A stretch of 49,110 nucleotides of DNA, from NCBI GenBank assembly GCA_012034575.1, contig JAAUPF010000031.1:1-49110 (forward strand), read 5' to 3'. The translations under genes and the position numbers were made by a program. How positions within the stretch are numbered: the first letter of the stretch is position 1; each line of letters starts with the position of its first letter. The DNA comes from Richelia sp. CSU_2_1. Its GTDB lineage: Bacteria > Cyanobacteriota > Cyanobacteriia > Cyanobacteriales > Microcoleaceae. Shown here in pieces: positions 8,241 to 17,100 of this stretch. The notes under the pieces were generated by a model, which worked only from the letters and a program-made list of their open reading frames with translations, was not told the origin of the DNA and made no database searches.

Positions 8241-9371
8241 ATGGCAAACGTTCGCTTAGAAAGCATTACCCGACGCTACCAAAACGTCACCGCGATCGAC
8301 AATATAACTTTCAAAATTCCCGACGGTGAATTTTGGGTATTAGTCGGCCCTTCCGGCTGCGGCAAATCTACAATTATGCGAACGATCGCGGGTTTGGAAA
8401 CTGCAACTTCCGGCAACCTTTACATCGGAGATAATTTAGTTAATCACATTCCAGCCCGACAGCGAGACGTGGCAATGGTATTTCAAAATTACGCGCTTTA
8501 CCCGCACATGACTGTGGCAGAAAATCTGGCATTCGGATTGCGGATGCGGAATGTTGACAGTTCAAAAATTCAAGAAAGAATCGAAACAGTCGCTCGAACG
8601 CTCTCGATCGATCTCCTCCTCAACCGCAAGCCCAAACAGCTATCGGGTGGACAGCAACAGCGGGTAGCATTAGGCAGGGCGATCGCCCGCGAACCGAAAG
8701 TATTCTTGTTAGATGAACCGCTTTCCAATCTCGACGCCCAACTGCGGGACGACACTCGCGCAGAACTCAAACAACTCCACCAACGACTCGGAATTACAAC
8801 AATTTACGTCACCCACGACCAAGTGGAAGCAATGACTTTGGCTGATAAAATTGTAGTTTTAAAAGGAGGCAAAATTCAGCAAATAGGAGACCCGCAAAGC
8901 ATTTACGCCAAACCTGCTAACCGGATGGTTGCCACATTTTTAGGCAATCCACCGATGAATATTTTGCCAGCAATTTATACTAGCGAATCTTTTCAAGTCG
9001 GCAATCAATTTTTGACTTGTCCGCCTGCGATTCAGAAAAAGTTAAATCCCAAAGAAGGACAAGCATTCGATCTGGGAATCCGTCCCGAAAATATCGAGCT
9101 TTTTACTAAAAAAACAGCCAGTGACGATCTAAAAAGCGATCTTTGGGCTTTGGATAAAGTACCTCTCGATGTGGAGGTAAAAGTAGTAGAACCTTTGGGG
9201 CGAGAAACTTTAATTCGCGCTGTTTTGCCTTTGTCTAACCCTGAAACTACTTTACAGGTACAAATACCTGCTAGCTTGCGCGTGCGCCCGGGCGAGAGGC
9301 TAACTGTCAAGCTGGATTTCGATCGCCTGTTTGTCTTCGATCCCAGCAGTGAGCGATCGCTATATCCTTAA
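8241..9371 (+). CDS. Sugar-type ABC transporter ATP-binding protein (MalK/UgpC family)
   Basis: The ATPase of a CUT1-type importer for sugars, glycerol-phosphate or compatible solutes. Motifs: Walker A GPSGCGKST, Q-loop region VFQNYALYPHMTVAENLAFG, signature LSGGQQQR, Walker B VFLLDEPLSNLDA and switch THDQVEAMTLAD. After residue about 240 come the TOBE/regulatory beta domains (DLGIRPENIELF, later LRVRPGERLTVKLDFDRLFVFD). The open frame extends upstream to 8136 only through the TTCTTCC repeat, so the real start is the ATG at 8241 (376 residues, MANVRLESITRRYQ). No binding protein or permease gene is adjacent, so this is an orphan ATPase that may serve several transporters, as MsmK-type proteins do. 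Confidence 0.93.
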   Translation: MANVRLESITRRYQNVTAIDNITFKIPDGEFWVLVGPSGCGKSTIMRTIAGLETATSGNLYIGDNLVNHIPARQRDVAMVFQNYALYPHMTVAENLAFGLRMRNVDSSKIQERIETVARTLSIDLLLNRKPKQLSGGQQQRVALGRAIAREPKVFLLDEPLSNLDAQLRDDTRAELKQLHQRLGITTIYVTHDQVEAMTLADKIVVLKGGKIQQIGDPQSIYAKPANRMVATFLGNPPMNILPAIYTSESFQVGNQFLTCPPAIQKKLNPKEGQAFDLGIRPENIELFTKKTASDDLKSDLWALDKVPLDVEVKVVEPLGRETLIRAVLPLSNPETTLQVQIPASLRVRPGERLTVKLDFDRLFVFDPSSERSLYP

Positions 9372-9778
9372 AGTTACAAAGATTTACATCAATAACTTGT
9401 CAATTAACCAACTGTTGGTACAATCAATGATGTTATGAAATAGCGGCATACAGCCAAAGGCAGATCTCTTGTCAAATCACCTTTTGTCACAGCATCTTTT
9501 GTCAAAAAAAGATCGCGGTCGATCGGAGCCCTTCTAATACCAAATCAAACTCAAACAGTCCTAGGATCGGAAGTGCGATCGTCTTGGCAAGCTAGTAAAT
9601 GTCTGAAATTCGCGGTTTGAGGGTCGATCGGTTTCAATTGACAGATCGTCAAAGGAATTGTCTGACACCGATTTGGTATAATTAAGCAAAGTAAATATCG
9701 CCCCGCTTCCCCCAGCTCCTGAATCGGCAACTCAGAAAGCATTCCTGCTGCGGTGCGCGCCTCCAAAAAGGAAGACAG
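9372..9778. other. Intergenic region upstream of the 9779 gene
   Basis: About 400 bp without a convincing gene. A minus-strand frame at 9551-9802 has no recognisable motif and overlaps the next gene's start. The only site I would mark is an extended -10 box near 9674. Confidence 0.5.
9674..9682 (+). promoter_or_regulatory. Candidate extended -10 promoter element
   Basis: TGGTATAAT fits an extended -10 box (TG, one base, TATAAT) about 97 bp before the ATG at 9779. No good -35 hexamer lies 17 bp upstream, which extended -10 promoters tolerate. Sequence resemblance only. Confidence 0.35.
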
Positions 9779-10273
9779 ATGAATTCCGATAACTTGCCCC
9801 AACTACTAAAAACGGGATTTCACCTCACTTTAGGTGCAGCTTCCTTCGCGATCGAGACTTTGCAAAGCCCGATCGAACGAGAAAAAAATCTCGCCAAATT
9901 ACAGTCAGATTTGGGCCTGTTAGCCGACGAACTTTTAGAAAAAGGAGAAACAATCGATCGAGAAGCCCGCAATTATGTAGATTCTGTATTTGGCGAGCAA
10001 TTTGGCGAGCAAAGAGAAAATGAGAAGGCAAATGACAGCGAGTTCGCCTCCGACATACAATCCGACATACAATCCGATGTACCATCCGATGTACCATCCG
10101 ATGTACCATCCGATCGAATATCGGAACAGCAGTCAGACAAACCCGCTGACAAGAACCCGGAACCATTTACACGTTCTGACGTGCGACTGGAGATTCAAGA
10201 ATTAACTGCTCAAATGGCTGCCCTTCGAGTAGAGTTGGAAAGTTTGAGAGCCGAGAATTCAGAGCAGGATTAA
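9779..10273 (+). CDS. Hypothetical helical protein with SD(I/V)(Q/P) repeats
   Basis: The 164-residue product is not a family I can name with certainty. Residues 1-75 are helical and phasin-like in feel (LGAASFAIETLQSPIEREKN, then a LADELLEKGETIDREAR heptad stretch). Residues about 94-112 are short tetrapeptide repeats (SDIQ, SDIQ, SDVP, SDVP, SDVP) encoded by 12-bp tandem repeats at about 10057-10112. The C-terminus is a coiled coil (LEIQELTAQMAALRVELESL). The start is well supported: AAGGAAG precedes the ATG by four bases. Comparable short cyanobacterial proteins pair a phasin-type helix bundle with a C-terminal coiled coil, so granule or membrane association is possible but unproven. Confidence 0.75.
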   Translation: MNSDNLPQLLKTGFHLTLGAASFAIETLQSPIEREKNLAKLQSDLGLLADELLEKGETIDREARNYVDSVFGEQFGEQRENEKANDSEFASDIQSDIQSDVPSDVPSDVPSDRISEQQSDKPADKNPEPFTRSDVRLEIQELTAQMAALRVELESLRAENSEQD

Positions 10274-10583
10274 AGAATTTTAACTTTTTGTTTGCCAGCT
10301 AACTCAATATGATTGGCTTCTAAAAGAGTTCCTCCTCACAACATATGCTTTTTCCTGCACTTTTGCGAGCAGGAGTAAAGCTCAACAATCCATACCCATT
10401 GTTGAAGTTATAGCTTTCAGACTGTCATGTTTGGGTCGGTCATGTTCGATTACCATTAATTTTGGATGACCATCGATTTTGGATGACCATTTTTGCCCTT
10501 GGCATCACGCCCTTAGCATTAAAAAGTGCCGTGCAGTAGCAAACCCAGATCGAGCTAACAAAGTTCTGCCTCGAAAGACAACT
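10274..10583. other. Intergenic region, convergent genes
   Basis: About 310 bp between convergent genes. It holds small hairpins (TCCTGC...GCAGGA near 10352-10372, CAACAAT...ATTGTTG near 10384-10404) and a direct repeat of attttggatgaccat near 10459 and 10475. No terminator with a clear T-run was found. Confidence 0.45.
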
Positions 10584-10814
10584 TTAGTCGTTGTCCCAGA
10601 TTTCAGAGCCGATCAAATCACCGATCCGATCGCGCAGCAAGAAGTCGCACTTCTCCAATTCGCCCTCCACGCAAGCCCATTCTCTGGGCGGGATAAACTG
10701 ACAGAGGGTATAGATGGGCTGTTGGCGGCTGAGTACGCCTTCGCGCACGAGCTGGCGCGCTTCATCTTGGATCACGTCTAAAGAGTAGTTGATTTGGATA
10801 GGTGAATGTATCAT
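10584..10814 (-). CDS. DUF4327 family protein
   Basis: The 76-residue minus-strand product fits the small cyanobacterial DUF4327 family: a central EARQLVREGVLSRQQPIYTL, then EWACVEGELEKCDF and an ending DLIGSEIWDND. Function is unknown. A GAGG motif lies upstream of the ATG. A 100-residue frame on the opposite strand (10479-10781) overlaps it and is rejected because it shows no family pattern. Upstream is a long AT-rich region with two stem-loops, which may be its leader. Confidence 0.78.
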   Translation of the reverse strand: MIHSPIQINYSLDVIQDEARQLVREGVLSRQQPIYTLCQFIPPREWACVEGELEKCDFLLRDRIGDLIGSEIWDND

Positions 10815-11170
10815 AGTGCGCCCTCACGGTTTTACTAAAAAATTATGGCTCTGGTAATAATATAGTCCATAGTTGCATAATAGTAAGTAAATTTTTGTCA
10901 GTATACAGATATACAATTTAATATACCAAATTTAATAAAATTTATCAAACACTGAAGTGGGTGCTTCTATATGTATGTTCGTTTAGAAGCACTACACTCT
11001 GCAGCAGGGCTCCTGCAAACATTTTGCTCCCGCGCGCGCAGCCAAGCTAAAAGTTACAAACAGTGCTAATTCAACTCATACTTGCTGTCATCCTCCTTTG
11101 GAGGTAAATATCTGTAGCAGCAATTTACCTCCAAAAGAAGAAGCGGGATATTAAGCGATCGTCCCTGGCT
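10815..11170. other. AT-rich intergenic region with two long stem-loops
   Basis: About 355 bp. Hairpin A: GTGCTTCTA (10961-10969) pairs perfectly with 10984-10992. Hairpin B: TTTGGAGGTAAAT (11097-11109) pairs perfectly with 11123-11135 around a 13-base loop. A competing small hairpin CCTCC-TTT-GGAGG (11092-11104) shares bases with B, so the two cannot form together. The region is downstream of the GH3 gene and upstream of DUF4327 on the same strand. Confidence 0.6.
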
Positions 11171-12805
11171 TCAAACCTCCTCCGTTGGCTTCAGATCGAA
11201 CAGCAATTCCATTGCGATCGATTGGGCGAGTGGCATTTGTCCGAAACAAAATATATAAGGAATACTTTTGGGTAAGTGTGGCAAAAACTGCTCTAAAACA
11301 TAAGGGCTACCGTAAATTAAAACAGCCTCCAGTTCTCCGGTGCTTAATAATTTGTTAAACCAATCTTTAGCAGCTTGAGTCAAGCCGGCACTACCACGAA
11401 AGCAGTTACCTCGAATAAAAACTTGCAGCAAAGTCGGCGAAAACTTGTCATCCCCCGCACTTTCTGATACTGCACCCGTGCGATCGTCAATCAGTTGCAA
11501 TTTGTAACCGAACTGTGCGGGAATCGAGATCGCCGGATCGCGGTTTGCCAAAAATTCGCATCCCAAAACATCGTCTACAACGATCGAATTTCGTAACAAT
11601 TGTTTATCTGATTGCTGTTTCGCCCGCAAAGGCAAATTTCCGCCAAATTTCAAGGACGATCGCAAAATACTAGCAGCAGTCCCCCTAGCTTCCGGAGCGG
11701 CAAGCACGCTCAAGTCGATCGGTTTTGCCTCTGGCGCGCCACCCTCGATCGAAGCTGTTGGCGATTGAGGCTCGATCGCTAAACCAACCTTAACCTTAGA
11801 CCGCCAAATTCGCTTGACAGATTCCTCGATCTGTGATATGGGAATGCGCCCTTGTTCCACAGCAGCGCAGACAGCCCGAATCGCCCCCTCCGGATCGAGA
11901 GGCATCAGCAAAACATCAGCACCGGCCTCAGCAGCCAAAACAGCAGCCTCATCAGCTCCGTACTTATTGGCGATCGCCCCCATCACCAAAGCATCCGTCA
12001 CGATCAAACCGTCAAAACCCAACTCTTGGCGCAACTTCCCGATCGAAATTTTGCGAGAAAGAGTAGCAGGAAATTCGTCATCCCAAGCCGGAATCAACAA
12101 ATGAGCGGTCATTACAGCATCAGTTCCCGCAGCGATCGCATCCAAAAAAGGTGGCAGTTCCACAGCGGCCAACCGAGACGGCGAATGCGGCAGTACCGGC
12201 AATTCCAAATGAGAATCAACCGCCGTGTCTCCGTGTCCCGGAAAATGCTTGGCCGCCGTCAAAACCCGATGTTCCGCAGCGCCCCGAATAAAAGCAGCAG
12301 CCAACTTACCGACAATTTCCGGCGTCTCGCCAAAAGCGCGAACATTAATTACAGGATTATCGGGATTGTTGTTAACATCCACCACCGGTGCCAAAATCCA
12401 ATTAAGACCGATCGCCACAGCTTCGATCGCCGTTGCAGCGCCCATTTTGGCGGCATAACTGCAAGCCAGATCCAAATCGCGCTGCGCAACTTCGGCAATT
12501 GCCATCGGCGGCCCGAACCAAGTCGCCCCCCCAAAACGCTGACCGACACCTTCCTCAATATCCGCCGCCAACAGCAGGGGAAATTTTGCCCAAGACTGCA
12601 ATTGGTGCGATCGAACCGCCAATTCCGCAGCACTTCCCCCCACCAAAATTACGCCCCCGACACCTAAATTTTCCAAATAATAGCGGAGTCGATCTGCCTT
12701 TGGTTCCCACTCGGGGTAGCGAATTTGATGGTCGAACAAAAAGCCAGAAGCCCGTACCACGAACATCTGAGCCACCAGTTCTTGTAAGGAAAGATTGTCA
12801 ATCAT
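11171..12805 (-). CDS. Glycoside hydrolase family 3 (NagZ-like beta-N-acetylhexosaminidase/beta-glucosidase)
   Basis: The 544-residue protein has the GH3 TIM barrel in its first 350 residues. Diagnostic motifs: AADIEEGVGQRF near residue 80, KHFPGHGDT (Lys186-Thr194, NagZ-type with the catalytic His191/Asp193 loop) and VTDALVMGAI, where Asp271 is the expected nucleophile. The remaining 190 residues form a second, less conserved domain ending in a Rossmann-like segment (AVLIYGSPYVLEQFL). NagZ proteins recycle peptidoglycan by removing GlcNAc from anhydromuropeptides; the extra C-terminal domain is typical of the longer cyanobacterial forms. No signal peptide, so cytoplasmic action fits. It lies downstream of rbfA on the same strand, across a repeat-built spacer. 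Confidence 0.88.
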   Translation of the reverse strand: MIDNLSLQELVAQMFVVRASGFLFDHQIRYPEWEPKADRLRYYLENLGVGGVILVGGSAAELAVRSHQLQSWAKFPLLLAADIEEGVGQRFGGATWFGPPMAIAEVAQRDLDLACSYAAKMGAATAIEAVAIGLNWILAPVVDVNNNPDNPVINVRAFGETPEIVGKLAAAFIRGAAEHRVLTAAKHFPGHGDTAVDSHLELPVLPHSPSRLAAVELPPFLDAIAAGTDAVMTAHLLIPAWDDEFPATLSRKISIGKLRQELGFDGLIVTDALVMGAIANKYGADEAAVLAAEAGADVLLMPLDPEGAIRAVCAAVEQGRIPISQIEESVKRIWRSKVKVGLAIEPQSPTASIEGGAPEAKPIDLSVLAAPEARGTAASILRSSLKFGGNLPLRAKQQSDKQLLRNSIVVDDVLGCEFLANRDPAISIPAQFGYKLQLIDDRTGAVSESAGDDKFSPTLLQVFIRGNCFRGSAGLTQAAKDWFNKLLSTGELEAVLIYGSPYVLEQFLPHLPKSIPYIFCFGQMPLAQSIAMELLFDLKPTEEV

Positions 12806-12949
12806 AAAGATGGGAATTGGGAATTGGGAATTGGTAATTTACAACTGTCCTTTCGTCAACTTGCAACCGCAGATAAAAGCGGATAAACGCAGATCAACGC
12901 AGATATGTGGAAGGAAGAAGGAAGAGGGAAAAGGAAAAACTGTCAACTA
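12806..12949 (-). repeat. Mosaic of four short repeats between rbfA and the GH3 gene
   Basis: In the direction of transcription the order is: TTGATAG/TTGACAG units starting at the rbfA stop, TTCTTCC-type units (about 12905-12937), the ATCTGCGTTTATCCGC motif (about 12866-12903), and CAATTCCCAATTCCC ending close to the GH3 start at 12805. This is the clearest example of the modular linker pattern seen throughout the window. Confidence 0.85.
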
Positions 12950-13345
12950 TCAACTGTCAACTTCATCTTCGTCAAAATCTTCATCGGGTTTGCGTTCTTG
13001 AGAAAGTTTATTGAGCAGCAACAGCATTTTATCTCCTCTTTCCAAAGAATCGTCTTCCAAAAACACCACCTCCGGCGTCCGGCGCAGTTGCAGTCGGTGG
13101 CCCAACTCGCTGCGGACGTAGCCAGTAGCCGACCTCAAACCTTCCATAGTTTCGGCTTTAGCTTCATCAGAACCGTAGATGCTGACAAAAATTTTCGCGT
13201 GTTGCAGGTCGCCGGAAACGATCGCGTCGGTAACGCTAACCATACCTGCACCCACGCGATCGTCCTTAATTCCGTTCAGCAACATCAGGCTGACTTCCCT
13301 TTTGATCAGTGAAGCTACTCTCTCCACGCGGCGGCTTGTAGCCAT
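12950..13345 (-). CDS. rbfA: Ribosome-binding factor A
   Basis: RbfA binds the 30S subunit and helps 16S rRNA 5'-end maturation and cold adaptation. The 131-residue protein has the small KH-like fold signature: [18 protein letters not shown] at the N-terminus, the [20 protein letters not shown] strand-helix core and [19 protein letters not shown] near the end. Its length is normal. The last residues (VDS and TGA) are encoded by the first unit of the TTGACAG repeat array, so the repeat has been absorbed into the coding end. The start is about 60 bp from the end of a degenerate TnpB element, which may have altered its promoter. Confidence 0.95.
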   Translation of the reverse strand: MATSRRVERVASLIKREVSLMLLNGIKDDRVGAGMVSVTDAIVSGDLQHAKIFVSIYGSDEAKAETMEGLRSATGYVRSELGHRLQLRRTPEVVFLEDDSLERGDKMLLLLNKLSQERKPDEDFDEDEVDS

Positions 13346-13404
13346 AGCACCTACTCCCTACTTTTAAATCGGCCATTTCGTGTCCTTCATTAGTTTGGCA
13401 TATG

Positions 13405-13954
13405 TACGGTTTTTGACACTCCCCCGCTTGAAAGACGGGGGATTCTAGCGGTTGTCTAAGCGGGGGATAAATCCGCCCACTTAGACGCTTCACCAGTTAA
13501 GGGACTGTCATTGACCCCACCCTTTGCATCAGCTACAGCCATTGCAGCTACAGCGCTCTGAAGATTCAAAGGGCATGAAAAGCCTAACCATTGACCAATA
13601 TTTTGGCTGGCATTCCAGTCAGCATTGCACCGATACCCATCAAAGCCTTTGAACCAATCCCCATTCCTCTTGCCTAGAACACCATTGCGGTGGTCTGACT
13701 TGCTGGTATAAGGGGCTGGCACGGACTGAACGGGAACACCCGCCGGAATCGCTTTGTACCGAGTGAAGATTTCTAGCTGATAGAATGCCCAACTATCACG
13801 ATTCTGGGCCGCGTCTGATGCGTTCTTTTTTGTCAACCGTCAACAGCTCATTAGCAACCTGCGTATTGACAGCAGTTAACCGCTCAAATTCAAGCACCTT
13901 TGCTTGATTGAGTCGGTAAAACGGAAGCTTAAGCGTCAAAGTAAGTTCTGCCAT
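13405..13954 (-). mobile_element. Degenerate IS200/IS605-type TnpB element
   Basis: The element carries TnpB N- and C-terminal parts but no TnpA. At its 3' side are hairpins typical of IS605 right ends and omega-RNA 3' parts: CCCCCG...CGGGGG at about 13420-13442, and a pairing between TTGTCTAAGCGGG and CCCACTTAGAC (about 13453-13485). It is inserted between rbfA and the glycosyltransferase fusion gene. Confidence 0.75.
13456..13954 (-). pseudogene. tnpB: TnpB with the RuvC-I/II core deleted and a frame break
   Basis: The N-terminal part starts at the ATG at 13954 (MAELTLTLKLPFYRLNQAKV) and runs about 50 codons. Just after a run of six A (13830s) the reading shifts by one base to a second frame that carries the C-terminal part: WAFYQLEIFTRYKAI, SVPAPYTSKSDHRNG and the RuvC-III-like CNADWNASQNIGQW, ending at 13456. 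Roughly 250 residues including RuvC-I and RuvC-II are missing, so nuclease activity is excluded. The usual CxxC zinc-ribbon cysteines are also absent from the C-terminal segment. I treat it as a deletion derivative. Confidence 0.8.
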
Positions 13955-14012
13955 TCGACTTCGCTGTTTGGTGGATAGCAGTCGGACGGTGTTCACAACA
14001 GAGAACCCCAAA

Positions 14013-14093
14013 CAACTGTCAACTGTCAACTGTCAACTGTCAACTGTCAACTATCAACTATCAACTATCAACTATCAACTATCAACTGTCAAT
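14013..14093 (-). repeat. TTGACAG/TTGATAG heptamer array
   Basis: About eleven heptamers, first TTGATAG-rich then TTGACAG-rich when read on the minus strand, begin 22 bases after the stop codon of the glycosyltransferase gene, in the same orientation as the other post-stop arrays. Confidence 0.9.
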
Positions 14094-14117
14094 TGCTATA
14101 TCAGGGCGAACCGACTC

Positions 14118-17100
14118 CTACAAACCAATAATTGATTCGATCGACTGTTGCCATTCTGGGGAATTAATCAGCGTGGCAGCATCGATCGGACTTCCTTGTT
14201 CTGAGGCAAAAATAATAAAATTTTTCACCCAATCCAGAATTGTTTCTGTTGTCAAATACGGCCTGCGATCGAAGGCAGATTGCAAATGCCGCACCATTCC
14301 GGAGGTGTCTCCCCGATCGCGCGCTTCCCAAGCTTGCCACACTAAATAATAATAACTCAGCAAACTGTCAGTTTCCCGCATCTGTTTTTGCAGTTTTGGA
14401 CTGAGGGAAATACTGTCGCTGTTACTGTTGGCAGATAAAGCTCGATCGATAACTTCTGCATACTCCCGCAGCATCCGTTTTTCTTGAAACATTGCAACAG
14501 CGCGCTGCTGGCCAGCTTGCCCCGCTAGCTGGCGCAATTCGGGATTTTTTGCCCATTTTTCTACTGTTTCAGCTAACTCTTTCACCGTGCCTTGCGGGTC
14601 GATTTTCGGATCGGGAATTAGCTTGCCTGTATCTCCCAATTCTTCGGGAATTCCGCTAACTGCTGTGGCAATTACTGGCAGTCCTTTTGCCATTGCTTCC
14701 ATCACTGCTAGGGGCATTCCCTCGGCTTCGGATGATAAAATAAAGATGTCGCTGGCATCGAGCCAATCGGCAATATCCCACCGCTGACCTAAGAATTTAA
14801 CTTGGTTTTCGACTCCCAATTTATTAGCATTTGCTCTTAATTCAGGCTCCATATTGTCGTGAGTTGTCGAGCCGGGGCCGGCCCAAACAAAGTAGATTTG
14901 CTGCCAAATTGGATGCTGTTTGAGTTGGGCGATCGCCTGCAATTGATACTGATATCCTTTAATTGGAGTCAGTCTCGCCGCCGTGAAACAAACAACGGCA
15001 TCGTCGGGTATTCCTTGTTCTTGGCGCAGTCGTTGGCGAGTTGCCAAATTGGGCGGTTGAAAATAAGTATCGGGCCTGCCATAATAAATTACTTTTCCCC
15101 GTTCGAGAGGCACTTTAAACAGGCTGCGAAACAAGTTTAAATTTTCGTGGGAAACTGCGATCGCTGCTTTGGCTAAACTGTATTGATAGGCAACAGCATC
15201 GAAATAGGGAATGCGATCGCCCCGATCGAAGGTTTCATAGGTGCGATCGACATAACCTAGAGTAATTATATAGGGTATGTTTTGCTGGATGGCAACTTGT
15301 TTGGCTGCAAAATTCGCGATCGGCCAGCCGTCGCTAAAAATAATTAAATCCGGTTGAGCTTGCGCGTAAATCTTTTCAGCATCGCCTAAATTGTAAGCAA
15401 TCCGCAAAAACTCTTTCATCGTGTCGAACTCCAGCCAAATATGCTCGATTCCTAGCTGTTGCTGTTCGGTAATTAAAGGGTTAGAAGTTTTAGTTTGCAC
15501 GCTGGTAACTCGGTAGCCGTCGGCTGCTAAGAAGCACATCAGCGAGTGGTTGAATTGAGCTAAACCGCCGACTCCGTGGTCTTCTGCGTATAGGAGTACG
15601 CGCGCTTTTTGCTGGCGGTAAATCGGGCTAGACTCTGCTTGGAATTGATAGGGATTGTTAGCTGCGATCGCGACCATTTCTTGCCATTCCGGCAAATTAG
15701 TTAAAGCGTAAGCATCAAAATTGTAGCCGTATTCTTCGGAAACTCCTTTGAAAGTTTCCAACCAATTAAATACTGTTCCCGTGCCTGTATAAGGAGTGTA
15801 ATGCAGGGATTTTTCCAGACTTTCTACCATCTCGGGCAGGTAGCCGTCGCGGTACATCCGCCAAGCTATCCACACCAAACATTTGAAACGTTCGGCGCGT
15901 TTTAAGTTGCGGATGTGCTGGGGTAAGTCGGGGCGCGCGAAGAAGTTTTCCATCACTACTTCCATGCTTTGCATCATTTTTCGCCCGCCGGACATTAGGT
16001 TGCTGCTGTGCTGCCGGTAGCAAGTTAATATCTCTTTCAACCAGATACATTTGCAGCCTTTTAATGCCAATCGCAGAGCAAAATCTAAGTCTTCTGTTGG
16101 CGGAAAGCGAGGGTCAAAACCTCCCAAACGCTGCCACCATTCGCGCCGCAGCATCATCGCGCTGGGCCGCACATTTTTGTAGGTGACAAAATTTTCTAAA
16201 TCTAATTGAGGTGCTAGCTGCCAGGGCATGACTGGGGAGATATCTTTGCCGTTTTCATCTACCATCAACCAGCCGTTTTGTACCATGCCTAAAGAGGGGT
16301 CAGCGTCAAAACAGGCAATTTGTTTTTCGAGTTTTTCGGGCAGGAAAAAGTCGTCTCCATCTAGAAATGCTAAAAATTCGCCTTTGGCTAGTTCGCAGGC
16401 TTTGTTGCGGGCTTTGGCTGCACCTTGATTTTCTTGATAAACGTAATGAATTAAGTCGCGGTACGATTCTAAAATTTTGCTAGTGCTGTCTGTGGAACCA
16501 TCGTCTACAACAATTATTTCCCAGTCTTTGTAGGTTTGATATATTGCACTTTCGACGGCTCTAACGATATATTTTTCGCAGTCGTAAGCAGGGATGATGA
16601 CGCTGACGCGCGCTGTTTTTTTAGGAAGTATGCTAACCATTAATTTTTGCCATTCGGGTAAGTTTCTTAGGGATTGAAAATTCGATTTGATTCCGTAAGT
16701 TTGAGAAATTGCCGACAGTCGATCGAACCAATCGATAACTGTTTTTTCGGCAGAGTAAGGAGTGTACTCCAATGATTTTTGGTAATATTCAACTGCTTGC
16801 ACCGGATAGCCGCTATAGTACAGTTGCCAAGCCATCCAAGTCAATGCTTCGTAAAAAGCTGATTTTTTTAACTCGCGGATCGGTGGTGGCAAATCTGGTT
16901 TGCTGAAAAATCTCTGTTTGAGTTCGATGAAAAGATTTGCTTGTTTTACAGCTTTTTGAATCGATACATTTTTGTCATGCTGGCGGTAGCAAACAGTTAT
17001 TTGCGGCAGCCAAGCAGCTTCGCATCCCAACTCTGCTAAACGGATGACTAAATCCGAGTCGTCTACCGAGTCAAAATCAGAATTAAATCCGCCGGCCATT

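Noticed and set aside
9551..9802. 83-codon minus-strand ORF
   Set aside because: Overlaps the supported start of the 9779 gene and includes its promoter-like sequence.
10479..10781. 100-codon plus-strand ORF
   Set aside because: Overlaps DUF4327 on the other strand, which has a family match and a ribosome-binding site.
11852..12667. 271-codon plus-strand ORF
   Set aside because: Antisense shadow of the GH3 gene, with composition rich in Arg/Gln/Ser and no motif.
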